DNA of 5,088 bases from Acidobacteriota bacterium (GTDB lineage Bacteria > Acidobacteriota > Blastocatellia > RBC074). Position 1 is the stretch's first letter; every line of letters begins with the position of its first letter. A model generated the notes under the pieces. The model was given only the letters and a program-made list of their open reading frames with translations, searched no databases and was not told the origin of the DNA. Position numbers and translations under genes: made by a program. The stretch is taken from contig JAKEHZ010000178.1 of the NCBI GenBank assembly GCA_022614735.1, positions 1-5,088 on the forward strand, read 5' to 3'. Below are positions 1-5,088 of the stretch, piece by piece.

Positions 1-25
1 ATTTAAGAGGAAATTCAATTTATCA

Positions 26-71
26 AATCCGCAATCCGCAATCCGCAATCCGCAATCAAAAATCCGCAATC
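26..71. repeat. Tandem 7-bp repeat array (AATCCGC units) directly after cpaF
   Basis: Four perfect copies of AATCCGC run head to tail (26-53), followed by a partial AATC, a short A-run, a further full copy (61-67) and another partial AATC (68-71). On the transcribed strand this reads as GATTGCG repeats. The last partial unit overlaps the cpaF stop codon (TGA on the minus strand, 72-70), so the array starts exactly where the coding sequence ends. There is no inverted copy inside the window, so it is not a hairpin by itself. The function is unknown; it resembles the short tandemly repeated repetitive (STRR) class of intergenic repeats described in cyanobacteria. The next gene is beyond the left edge, and no ribosome-binding site for it is visible in positions 1-25. 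Confidence 0.9.
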
Positions 72-1407
72 AGAACCCAGGCTCGAAAACATTTGGCGGA
101 AGCTTGAATCCGTACTGTTCGAGACGTTCGGAGAAGCGTGGACGGATTCCTGTCGGCCGATACTGACCCAACACTTCACCATGCGGGCCGACACCTGTTC
201 TGATATAGCGAAAAATCTCCTGCATAGTAATAACCTCGCCCTCCATCCCGATAATTTCGGAGACGCTGACGATCTTGCGCGAGCCGTCGCCCATGCGAGT
301 GATCTGAATGATCAGGTTGATTGCGGAACTGACCTGCTGGCGCATGGCCTTGTCCGAAATTCGCAGATTCGCCATAGCGATCATCGTCTCGAGACGCGCC
401 AGCGCGTCTCGCGGAGAGTTAGCGTGAATCGTTGTCATCCCGCCATCGTGTCCGGTATTCATGGCCTGCAACATATCGACAGCCTCGTCGCCGCGAACCT
501 CGCCGACGATGATGCGATCCGGACGCATACGAAGCGAATTGCGCAGCAGGTTGCGTTGCGTCACCTCGCCTCTGCCTTCGATGTTAGGTGGACGTGTCTC
601 CAGACGCACTACATGCGGCTGCTGCAAGAGCAATTCCGCCGAGTCTTCAATCGTCACCAGACGTTCATCGTTGGGGATGAACCCCGAGAGACAATTAAGC
701 AGCGTGGTTTTACCTGCGCCTGTCCCACCGGAAATCAGGACATTGAGCCGCGCCTTAACGCACGCTTCCAGCACCTGCACCAGTTGCGGTGTGAGCGTCT
801 TGAAATCGACCAAATTCTTGATCGTCAGCGGGTCGGTTCCGAAACGGCGAATCGAGAGAACGGGGCCATCAAGCGCGAGCGGTGGGATAATCGCGTTGAC
901 GCGTGAGCCGTCCTGCAGACGGGCATCGACCATTGGCGAAGATTCATCAACGCGGCGACCAATGCGCGACACGATCCGGTCAATGATCTGCATGAGGTGG
1001 GAATCATCGCGAAAGGAGATCTCAACCCTTTCAAGCTTCCCGCGCCGCTCGATGTAAACATTACTACAACCATTGACCAGGATATCCGAAACTGTTTTAT
1101 CCGAGAGCAACGGCTCGAGCGGCCCCAGACCGAACAATTCATTGAGCACATCGGTCTGTACATTCTCGCGCTCTGATCCGCTGAGCGGCACATTCTCTTC
1201 ATCCAGAATCCGCCCGATGACCTTCTTAACGTCATCCTGGACATCTATCGGATCGGCATTCTCGAGCTTGGTCAGATCGAGTTTGTTGATCAGTTTGCGA
1301 TGGACTCGCGCCTTCATCTCCTGGAGTTCATTCGACTCCTGCACACCTGTGCGCGCCGCAGTCCCGTTGTGCTGTTCTTGAAGTCGGGTTTTGAGTGACA
1401 TAGTCAT
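70..1407 (-). CDS. cpaF: CpaF/TadA-type Tad (Flp) pilus secretion ATPase
   Basis: This is the cytoplasmic hexameric ATPase of the type II/IV secretion family (GspE/VirB11-like) that powers Tad pilus assembly. The 445-residue product has a helical N-terminal region (about 1-95), the conserved stretch LFGLGPLEPLL (91-101) with an N-terminal domain up to about 200, then the ATPase core: Walker A GGTGAGKTT (227-235), Asp box VTIEDSAEL (251-259), Walker B region RIIVGEVRGDEA (298-309) and His box TGHDGGMTTIHANSPRDAL (318-336). The C-terminus TGIRPRF...YGFKLPPNVFEPGF is typical of the family, so the gene is intact; length is close to the roughly 430-500 residues usual for it. The start is ambiguous. 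ATG codons lie at 1407 and 1401; the only Shine-Dalgarno-like GGA (1412-1410) is 2 nt from the first but 8 nt from the second, so translation may begin at 1401 (MSLKTRL). It follows cpaE after a 120-bp gap filled largely by a hairpin repeat. Confidence 0.97.
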   Translation of the reverse strand: MTMSLKTRLQEQHNGTAARTGVQESNELQEMKARVHRKLINKLDLTKLENADPIDVQDDVKKVIGRILDEENVPLSGSERENVQTDVLNELFGLGPLEPLLSDKTVSDILVNGCSNVYIERRGKLERVEISFRDDSHLMQIIDRIVSRIGRRVDESSPMVDARLQDGSRVNAIIPPLALDGPVLSIRRFGTDPLTIKNLVDFKTLTPQLVQVLEACVKARLNVLISGGTGAGKTTLLNCLSGFIPNDERLVTIEDSAELLLQQPHVVRLETRPPNIEGRGEVTQRNLLRNSLRMRPDRIIVGEVRGDEAVDMLQAMNTGHDGGMTTIHANSPRDALARLETMIAMANLRISDKAMRQQVSSAINLIIQITRMGDGSRKIVSVSEIIGMEGEVITMQEIFRYIRTGVGPHGEVLGQYRPTGIRPRFSERLEQYGFKLPPNVFEPGF

Positions 1408-1465
1408 TTTCCGCGGGGACGGTGTACGCCGGGTCGGGGGATCAATTGTCCCGGCAATCCATTAA

Positions 1466-1527
1466 GTTTTCAGTTTTCAGTTTTCAGTTGTTGATTATGA
1501 GACCGCCAACTGAAAACTGAAAACTGA
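1466..1527. repeat. Perfect 21-bp inverted repeat built of GTTTTCA heptamers, cpaE-cpaF gap
   Basis: Three tandem GTTTTCA units (1466-1486) plus GTTG form the left arm. Positions 1470-1490 are perfectly complementary to 1507-1527, giving a 21-bp stem with a 16-nt loop (1491-1506). The right arm ends at the base next to the cpaE stop codon (TAA on the minus strand, 1530-1528). In RNA it would be a long, AT-rich hairpin between cpaE and cpaF. No T-run follows on the transcribed strand (next bases AAAACTT), so a standard Rho-independent terminator is unlikely; transcript stabilisation, partial attenuation or a passive dispersed repeat are alternatives. Confidence 0.9.
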
Positions 1528-2724
1528 TTATCGTTTCCCTCCAAAAATAGACCAGCTGCTTCGCGTTGGTCGCGCCGGCGCCTGAGTTTCACTTTGCTGA
1601 CGAATGCCGGTCAGCCTGCTTGCAAGATTGCCAAAGTCGAGTACGACTCGGGATTGATTCTTCGAGAGTACCAGTGGCTCGCCGACATTGATCGAAGCAA
1701 TTGCCGCCTGATAATCATTAGTGATCGTCGCGAAGACTTTAGTCTCCAACACTTTTTCAACCTGTTTAAGTTCGAACTCCGGGGTCTTCGTGTAGCGATT
1801 AATGACGACTTTAATGCGATTGCGGTCATATCCGAGTCGCGTGAAAATGTCGAGCGCTCGTTTGGCGCTGCGGATTGCCGGAATATCGAGTGTCAGCAAC
1901 AAGATCAGGTCATCCGCCGAATCGAGCGCCGAAATCGTCAACTCGTTGAGCATCCGCGGCGGATCGATCACCACGTACTCTACCTGCGCCCGCAGCAAGG
2001 CTATTGCCCGCGTCACGTGCTCAACCCGGACATCTTCGTCCTTGCCGATCTCTGTCGGAGCCGCGAGGAGCGCGAGATATTTCGACCGTTGTGTGAGATA
2101 ACTGGCCAGCAGTTGATCATCGAGCCGGTCGAAATTCCGCACGAGATCGTGTATCGAGTAGCTCGGTTCAAGTCCGAGATAGAGAGGCTGGTCTCCAGCC
2201 TGCAGGTTTAGATCGACAACGCATGCGCGTTTGCGTGTGAGTCTGGTCAGACTCGCCGCCAGATTCGCCGTCACAAACGTCGTCCCACATCCACCCTTAC
2301 TCGCATAGATAGCTATCACACGGCCGAGAAGAGATTCATCGGGTCGTGTGACTGTATGTTCTATCTTTGCGAAGACGGAGGCTATTTCGGACTCAACCAA
2401 CGGTTGCCGTAAAAACTCCATTGCACCCGAACGGAATGATTGCAAGATGACTTCGGGTGAATTGTCCTCGCTCGAACAGATTACTGCCGTGCCTGGTAGC
2501 TCCTGATGAATCCGTTCAACCAGCTGAAAGGAGTGGTGAAGCTCGCCATTGAGTAGTACCAGCGCAGCTTGAGGACGCAGACGGTTCAGCTCATCGAGCA
2601 CCTGCGGAGCATTCGGCAGCTCCGCGACGATCGCGAGTGGAGTCTGGCTCGAACTGCGGAGACGAGTGCGCTCCTGCTGGTTCAGACTTCTACCAATGAC
2701 AACGACAGAGATCGCTTTAGACAC
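1528..2724 (-). CDS. cpaE: CpaE/TadZ-type pilus localisation ATPase (receiver-like plus ParA/MinD-like)
   Basis: The 398-residue protein combines a receiver-like N-terminal domain (about 5-120) with a ParA/MinD-family ATPase domain (about 134-375). In TadZ/CpaE proteins this architecture helps place the Tad machine in the cell. Visible motifs are a deviant Walker A, KGGCGTT (143-149), which keeps the signature lysine K143 but has Thr where a GK[ST] lysine would be, as known for CpaE/TadZ; a Walker A'-like DLNLQAGD (171-178); and Walker B VVIDPPR (251-257). The receiver part lacks a phosphoacceptor: the strand-3 end reads ALVLLNG with no Asp, there is no acidic pair after strand 1, and Arg stands in EFLRQPL where Lys is usual, so it is probably a pseudoreceiver. 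The C-terminus is a linker ending SWSIFGGKR. The start is GTG (2724-2722), supported by AAGGA 10 nt upstream (2739-2735). The gene lies between the Tad protein and cpaF, its common place in this operon type. Confidence 0.95.
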   Translation of the reverse strand: MSKAISVVVIGRSLNQQERTRLRSSSQTPLAIVAELPNAPQVLDELNRLRPQAALVLLNGELHHSFQLVERIHQELPGTAVICSSEDNSPEVILQSFRSGAMEFLRQPLVESEIASVFAKIEHTVTRPDESLLGRVIAIYASKGGCGTTFVTANLAASLTRLTRKRACVVDLNLQAGDQPLYLGLEPSYSIHDLVRNFDRLDDQLLASYLTQRSKYLALLAAPTEIGKDEDVRVEHVTRAIALLRAQVEYVVIDPPRMLNELTISALDSADDLILLLTLDIPAIRSAKRALDIFTRLGYDRNRIKVVINRYTKTPEFELKQVEKVLETKVFATITNDYQAAIASINVGEPLVLSKNQSRVVLDFGNLASRLTGIRQQSETQAPARPTRSSWSIFGGKR

Positions 2725-2739
2725 TGACTTCTTTTCCTT
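2725..2739 (-). promoter_or_regulatory. Ribosome-binding site deciding the GTG start of cpaE
   Basis: AAGGA (2739-2735 on the minus strand, within TAAGGAAAAG) lies 10 nt before the GTG codon at 2724-2722. No ATG in the right frame lies nearby, and the product beginning SKAISVVVIG starts directly with the first beta strand of the receiver-like fold, so the GTG start is well supported. Confidence 0.7.
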
Positions 2740-2772
2740 ACTAAAACTGAACTAAATCTGGTCCGTGTGAAT

Positions 2773-2798
2773 GGATTCGAACTGAGATTGTCGAATCC
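2773..2798. repeat. 8-bp perfect inverted repeat in the cpaE leader
   Basis: GGATTCGA (2773-2780) is perfectly complementary to TCGAATCC (2791-2798), with a 10-nt loop. It lies about 50 nt upstream of the cpaE start, inside the predicted leader of a transcript from the candidate promoter at 2842-2847. It has no following T-run, so it is not an evident terminator. It could be an RNA stem in the 5' leader, a protein-binding palindrome, or chance. Confidence 0.5.
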
Positions 2799-2820
2799 GG
2801 ACTCGATAAGTGCCAGCCTC

Positions 2821-2861
2821 GATCAGGCCGATTAAGTCAAGATTATATGCTCTGATCAGGC
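2821..2861 (-). promoter_or_regulatory. Candidate cpaE promoter: TATAAT bracketed by two GCCTGATC sites
   Basis: On the minus strand a perfect TATAAT hexamer (2847-2842) lies about 118 nt upstream of the cpaE start. An identical 8-bp sequence, GCCTGATC, occurs on both sides of it (2861-2854 and 2828-2821), the copies being 33 bp apart, about three helical turns, with the hexamer almost exactly between them. Each copy sits in a partly palindromic context around GATC (CTGATCAG at 2852-2859; GCCT...AGGC at 2816-2828). A -35 match is poor: TGGAGT at 17-bp spacing matches 3 of 6 consensus bases, so a weak or activator-dependent promoter is inferred. If real, the paired sites would be placed like operators covering the spacer and the early transcribed region. 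Confidence 0.4.
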
Positions 2862-2931
2862 TAAACTCCATCGAAAATCCCCGTTACTAAATTCTCTTCT
2901 AATTACTTAATCTGCTCGACATACGTCAGGA

Positions 2932-4254
2932 TCACCTGAGCAACTGCGTAGACATAGGCAACCAGCGACGTTGGAAGAGCAGAGTGTCTCCACTGATGTT
3001 GGTTGCCTGTATCGGAGTCCCACCGGTAATAATCTCCCGGACGAAAAACCCACTAAGCGTCCCATCAGGCTGCACTGTTTCCAAAAAGAACAATCCAAAA
3101 TTCGTCACCTTAAGCTCTCTCGGGTTATTGAGAAACTCAAAAGGGTTGAACAAGAGCACTGGAAGTATCAATGCATGAGAATTGGGATCAGGATAGATAT
3201 CGCTCTTAATGTAACTGTATTGAGCCTTTAGGCTCACATCGATATTATCAGGGTTGCGAGCCAGCAATGATTCCAACCCGGTTCGTACCTGATCATAAAT
3301 CGCAGCATTTGATCGAAGATATACTGGAATTACGTCTCCAACCCTGATCTGCCCACAATATCCAAAATTCGCTAGATCGCCTGTAGATAAAGCGCTAATA
3401 GTCGCGCGGGGAAGGCCGGTGAAGTCTGCGATAAAATAATAGGGTAACCCATCTGTGTAACGCCCAAAAATAATGGGCTGCATGCCCATCAGCGTCTGCT
3501 GACTAACCTCAGTGAGCGACTCCGTATCGCGCAAACCAGTCACAGGAGAATCCACAGGCCCCTGGAAAAAAGGCGGGATATTGCGCGCTCCGACTGCGAA
3601 GCGTGAGCGGTAAAAATCTCCCGGTAAATTAGGAAGTGGATTCATCGGGCGCCGCGGATCACCAAGATAATGCACAATATTATCGATGTCGTAGAAAGTA
3701 TCGGGCAAAAATATCGGTCTCCAACACGCGCCTGTCGTCCCCGTCCCGCCATCAACCGGGAAAATAGATGCCTGCGAACCCGCATTGATATTCATCTGTT
3801 CAAAACCGAAGAGGCCGGCAAAGAGCAGCGGGACATCCAGATTGGTATTGACGCGAACTTTTGGAAGGTCACTGCCGAGGTCGATAGTTACGCTGCCGCG
3901 ATCAACTTCGATCTTATTTCTGTTGGGTTGATCACTCTCAGGATCAGGATCGGTGTGTCGCCTGACAGTGTTGAAGCCCGCGTATTGTACTGCGAGATCC
4001 TTGACGACAGTGGTCTGCTGCGGCATCCCTGCATCTGCTTCTATTGAGACACGAAAGCCCGTTGCGCCGGCGAGCGCCGCCGCATCAATACCATTTTGAA
4101 ACTGATTGCGTGAGTTGAACAAAAAGCCCAGGTCAATCGAGAGCGCCATAATCCCGATCATACCCGTAATGACTAGGGCTGTGAGCACCATGATCGAGCC
4201 CTTCTGCGGACGGCGTCTTAGAAAATTACGCGGCTTTTCACCTTTGCGCTTCAT
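2932..4254 (-). CDS. TadE/G-like (Tad-domain) Flp pilus assembly protein, membrane-anchored
   Basis: The 440-residue product begins with a basic cytoplasmic segment (MKRKGEKPRNFLRRRPQKGS), then one hydrophobic helix (about 20-44), followed by the RNQFQNGIDAAALAGA signature (49-64) of the putative Flp pilus-assembly TadE/G N-terminal (Tad) domain. The remaining roughly 375 residues should be periplasmic or extracellular. They include CWRPIFLPDTF (177-187) and GDFYRSRFAVGARN (212-225), which I associate with Tad-domain proteins of Acidobacteriota. There is no recognisable von Willebrand A MIDAS motif, so a full TadG assignment is not justified and no symbol is given. The protein has exactly two cysteines, C177 and C300, a possible disulfide. 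The ATG at 4254 is preceded by TGAGG with 9-nt spacing. It follows the secretin gene after a 114-bp gap holding a hairpin repeat. The last 15-20 residues are less certain than the rest because another frame also looks coding there. Confidence 0.88.
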   Translation of the reverse strand: MKRKGEKPRNFLRRRPQKGSIMVLTALVITGMIGIMALSIDLGFLFNSRNQFQNGIDAAALAGATGFRVSIEADAGMPQQTTVVKDLAVQYAGFNTVRRHTDPDPESDQPNRNKIEVDRGSVTIDLGSDLPKVRVNTNLDVPLLFAGLFGFEQMNINAGSQASIFPVDGGTGTTGACWRPIFLPDTFYDIDNIVHYLGDPRRPMNPLPNLPGDFYRSRFAVGARNIPPFFQGPVDSPVTGLRDTESLTEVSQQTLMGMQPIIFGRYTDGLPYYFIADFTGLPRATISALSTGDLANFGYCGQIRVGDVIPVYLRSNAAIYDQVRTGLESLLARNPDNIDVSLKAQYSYIKSDIYPDPNSHALILPVLLFNPFEFLNNPRELKVTNFGLFFLETVQPDGTLSGFFVREIITGGTPIQATNISGDTLLFQRRWLPMSTQLLR

Positions 4255-4268
4255 CTCTCAAAACCTCA
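4255..4268 (-). promoter_or_regulatory. Ribosome-binding site of the Tad-domain gene
   Basis: TGAGG (4268-4264 on the minus strand) lies 9 nt before the ATG at 4254-4252 and supports that start. It begins only about 8 nt after the hairpin repeat at 4277-4344, so folding of the repeat in RNA could in principle affect ribosome access. Confidence 0.6.
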
Positions 4269-4276
4269 TTACTACA

Positions 4277-4344
4277 GCCAAGACGCCAAGGGCGCCAAGA
4301 CTGGCTCATTTCCTCCATTTCTTGGCGTTCTTGGCGTTCTCGGC
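4277..4344. repeat. Imperfect inverted repeat of GCCAAG / CTTGGC units between secretin and Tad genes
   Basis: Three GCCAAG copies on the plus strand (4277-4282, 4285-4290, 4294-4299; periods 8 and 9) face two CTTGGC copies and one variant CTCGGC (4321-4326, 4330-4335, 4339-4344; period 9) across a 21-nt loop. The arms can pair imperfectly into a GC-rich hairpin. It fills most of the gap between the secretin stop (4371-4369) and the Tad-domain start. No T-run follows on the transcribed strand, so it is not a typical terminator. Related CTTGGCGT-type repeats occur, as far as I recall, between genes of several bacterial phyla; their role is unclear. Confidence 0.85.
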
Positions 4345-4368
4345 GTTAAAAGTAGGGTTAATCCCAAT

Positions 4369-5088
4369 TCATGGTTTATCGCTGCCCTGCCGCGATTTTT
4401 GTTCTTTTGCTCCCGGTTTAACTTCGGGCTTGGGTGGCGGCGCATTGGTCACCTTTTGTCCGACCACGTCCGGGCCGGTCGGCCCGACCACTGCCGAAGT
4501 CAAGTTCGATGTCGCCCCACTGTCCGTCTTGCCGGTGGTTGATCCATCAGCGGGATTTTTCGTTGCCGGCGTCTCATCTCCCGACTTGCTCGGCGGAGCT
4601 GGCGTTGCCGGAACCGAATGACCCGACTGTCCTTCAACCGAACTCGAAGGTGTCACCGCGCTGGGGGTCGTCCCGCTGGGGTTGGTCGGCCCAATCGGTT
4701 TCAATTCGCTCACGCCCGGCAGGCGCGGCAACTGATCGGGGTTGAGCGGCTCGACTAGTTTCACGGTCGCGAGGAACATCAACTCCGTTTCATTACGCTG
4801 GAAGCGCCGGCTCTTGAACAACTCTCCCAGCACGGGAATGTCGCCGAGCAACGGGACTTTTGATAAATTCACCTGCTCACGGTTGTCGAGCAATCCTGCC
4901 AGCGCAAAGCTCTGCCCATCGCGAAGCTCAAGAGTCGTTTTAGCCCGTCGCGTAATAAGTCCCGGGATGGAGTAGCCCTGAATAACAACTCCATAGGTGA
5001 AATCCGGTGATGAAACCTCCGGTTCCAGTTCGAGACGGATATGATTTTCGTCAATAATTGTCGGTGTGAAATTCAGTCTGATACCGAA
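4369..5088 (-). CDS. cpaC: RcpA/CpaC-type Tad pilus secretin, C-terminal part (runs off the right edge)
   Basis: The frame is open from the window edge to the TGA at 4371-4369, giving the last 239 residues; the start and N-terminal domains lie outside. Residues 1-115 of this fragment are the end of a type II/III secretin domain, the beta-barrel that forms the outer-membrane pore for the Tad pilus. The markers are FGIRLNFTPTI at the start, LELRDGQSFALAGLLDNR (54-71), and the secretin signature VPLLGDIPVLGELFKSRRFQ (78-97) followed by NETELMFLATVKLVEPL (99-115). A roughly 120-residue low-complexity tail rich in Pro, Ser, Thr and Gly follows and ends with a basic stretch (KEQKSRQGSDKP). A TTG codon at 4893 could be taken for a start, but it lies inside the secretin domain and the frame is coding-like upstream of it, so this is a partial gene, not a short one. 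It is upstream of, and probably co-transcribed with, the Tad-domain gene. Confidence 0.95.
   Translation of the reverse strand, partial: FGIRLNFTPTIIDENHIRLELEPEVSSPDFTYGVVIQGYSIPGLITRRAKTTLELRDGQSFALAGLLDNREQVNLSKVPLLGDIPVLGELFKSRRFQRNETELMFLATVKLVEPLNPDQLPRLPGVSELKPIGPTNPSGTTPSAVTPSSSVEGQSGHSVPATPAPPSKSGDETPATKNPADGSTTGKTDSGATSNLTSAVVGPTGPDVVGQKVTNAPPPKPEVKPGAKEQKSRQGSDKP

Larger units (their letters stand above)
2725..2931. other. 207-bp intergenic region between the Tad-domain gene and cpaE
   Basis: This is the largest gap in the window and the only one without short-unit tandem repeats. It is relatively AT-rich and contains the candidate promoter with paired GCCTGATC sites, the 8-bp inverted repeat and the cpaE ribosome-binding site. 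I see no tRNA, no open frame with a credible start, and no hairpin plus T-run that would terminate transcription after the Tad-domain gene. The part next to that gene (about 2862-2931) has no clear element, but a reading frame shifted relative to the gene stays open into it, to a TAA at 2905-2903. Confidence 0.7.

Noticed and set aside
26..71. A CRISPR array
   Set aside because: Units are 7 bp and directly adjacent, with no spacers of 25-40 bp, so this is a simple tandem repeat.
181..906. A 241-codon open frame on the plus strand
   Set aside because: It lies wholly antisense to cpaF, whose ATPase motifs are intact. The translation shows no recognisable motif, and long antisense frames are expected opposite a conserved gene of this composition.
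1466..1527. A Rho-independent terminator between cpaE and cpaF
   Set aside because: The stem is long but AT-rich and is not followed by a T-run on the transcribed strand; cpaE and cpaF are usually co-transcribed.
1594..2211. A 205-codon plus-strand open frame opposite cpaE
   Set aside because: It is antisense to the Walker motifs and ATPase domain of cpaE, shows no recognisable domain and has no convincing ribosome-binding site.
2765..2805. A tRNA T-arm-like sequence (TCGAATCC) in the gap before cpaE
   Set aside because: There is no acceptor stem, anticodon arm or D-arm around it. The match comes from the 8-bp inverted repeat alone.
4106..4621. A 171-codon plus-strand open frame spanning the secretin-Tad gap
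   Set aside because: It crosses two real minus-strand genes and the hairpin repeat between them. Part of its product is simply translated repeat (RAPRLAHFLHFLAFLAF), so it is not a credible gene.
4369..4893. A separate short gene starting at the TTG at 4893
   Set aside because: The TTG is an internal Leu codon of the secretin barrel (FALAGLLDNR). The frame remains open and secretin-like to the window edge.

Overview
The window is a stretch of a Tad/Flp (tight adherence, type IVc) pilus locus, with every real gene on the minus strand. In transcription order (right to left) it holds the C-terminal part of an RcpA/CpaC-type outer-membrane secretin that runs off the right edge, a TadE/G-like ('Tad' domain) membrane-anchored periplasmic protein, a CpaE/TadZ-type localisation ATPase with a receiver-like N-terminus, and a CpaF/TadA-type secretion ATPase. 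The window ends just after cpaF. In known loci the inner-membrane platform genes tadB and tadC usually follow, so they are expected beyond the left edge; the pilin (flp), cpaB and prepilin peptidase genes are not in this window.

The organism is a bacterium of moderate GC content. The Tad protein has an N-terminal anchor followed by a 'CWRP' region and no visible von Willebrand A domain. Together with the gene order (secretin, Tad protein, CpaE, CpaF) and the simple tandem repeats between genes, this recalls Acidobacteriota, perhaps a Blastocatellia relative. That placement is from memory of family appearance, not a search, and is only moderately confident.

The machine as a whole: CpaF hydrolyses ATP in the cytoplasm to drive pilin export, CpaE/TadZ helps place or organise the system, the secretin forms the outer-membrane pore, and the Tad-domain protein is likely a minor pilin-like or periplasmic assembly component.

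The non-coding DNA is the less ordinary part. Three of the four gaps hold short-unit repeats of three unrelated types: a 7-bp tandem array after cpaF, a perfect 21-bp hairpin built from a different 7-bp unit after cpaE, and an imperfect hairpin of 8-9-bp units between the secretin and Tad genes. The first two touch the stop codon of the preceding gene. The fourth gap, upstream of cpaE, has none of these but carries a TATAAT hexamer bracketed by two identical 8-bp GCCTGATC sites and, in the predicted leader, a small perfect inverted repeat, so it may be a regulated internal promoter for cpaE-cpaF. I see no RNA genes, CRISPR array, insertion sequence or transposase, and no clearly new protein system.
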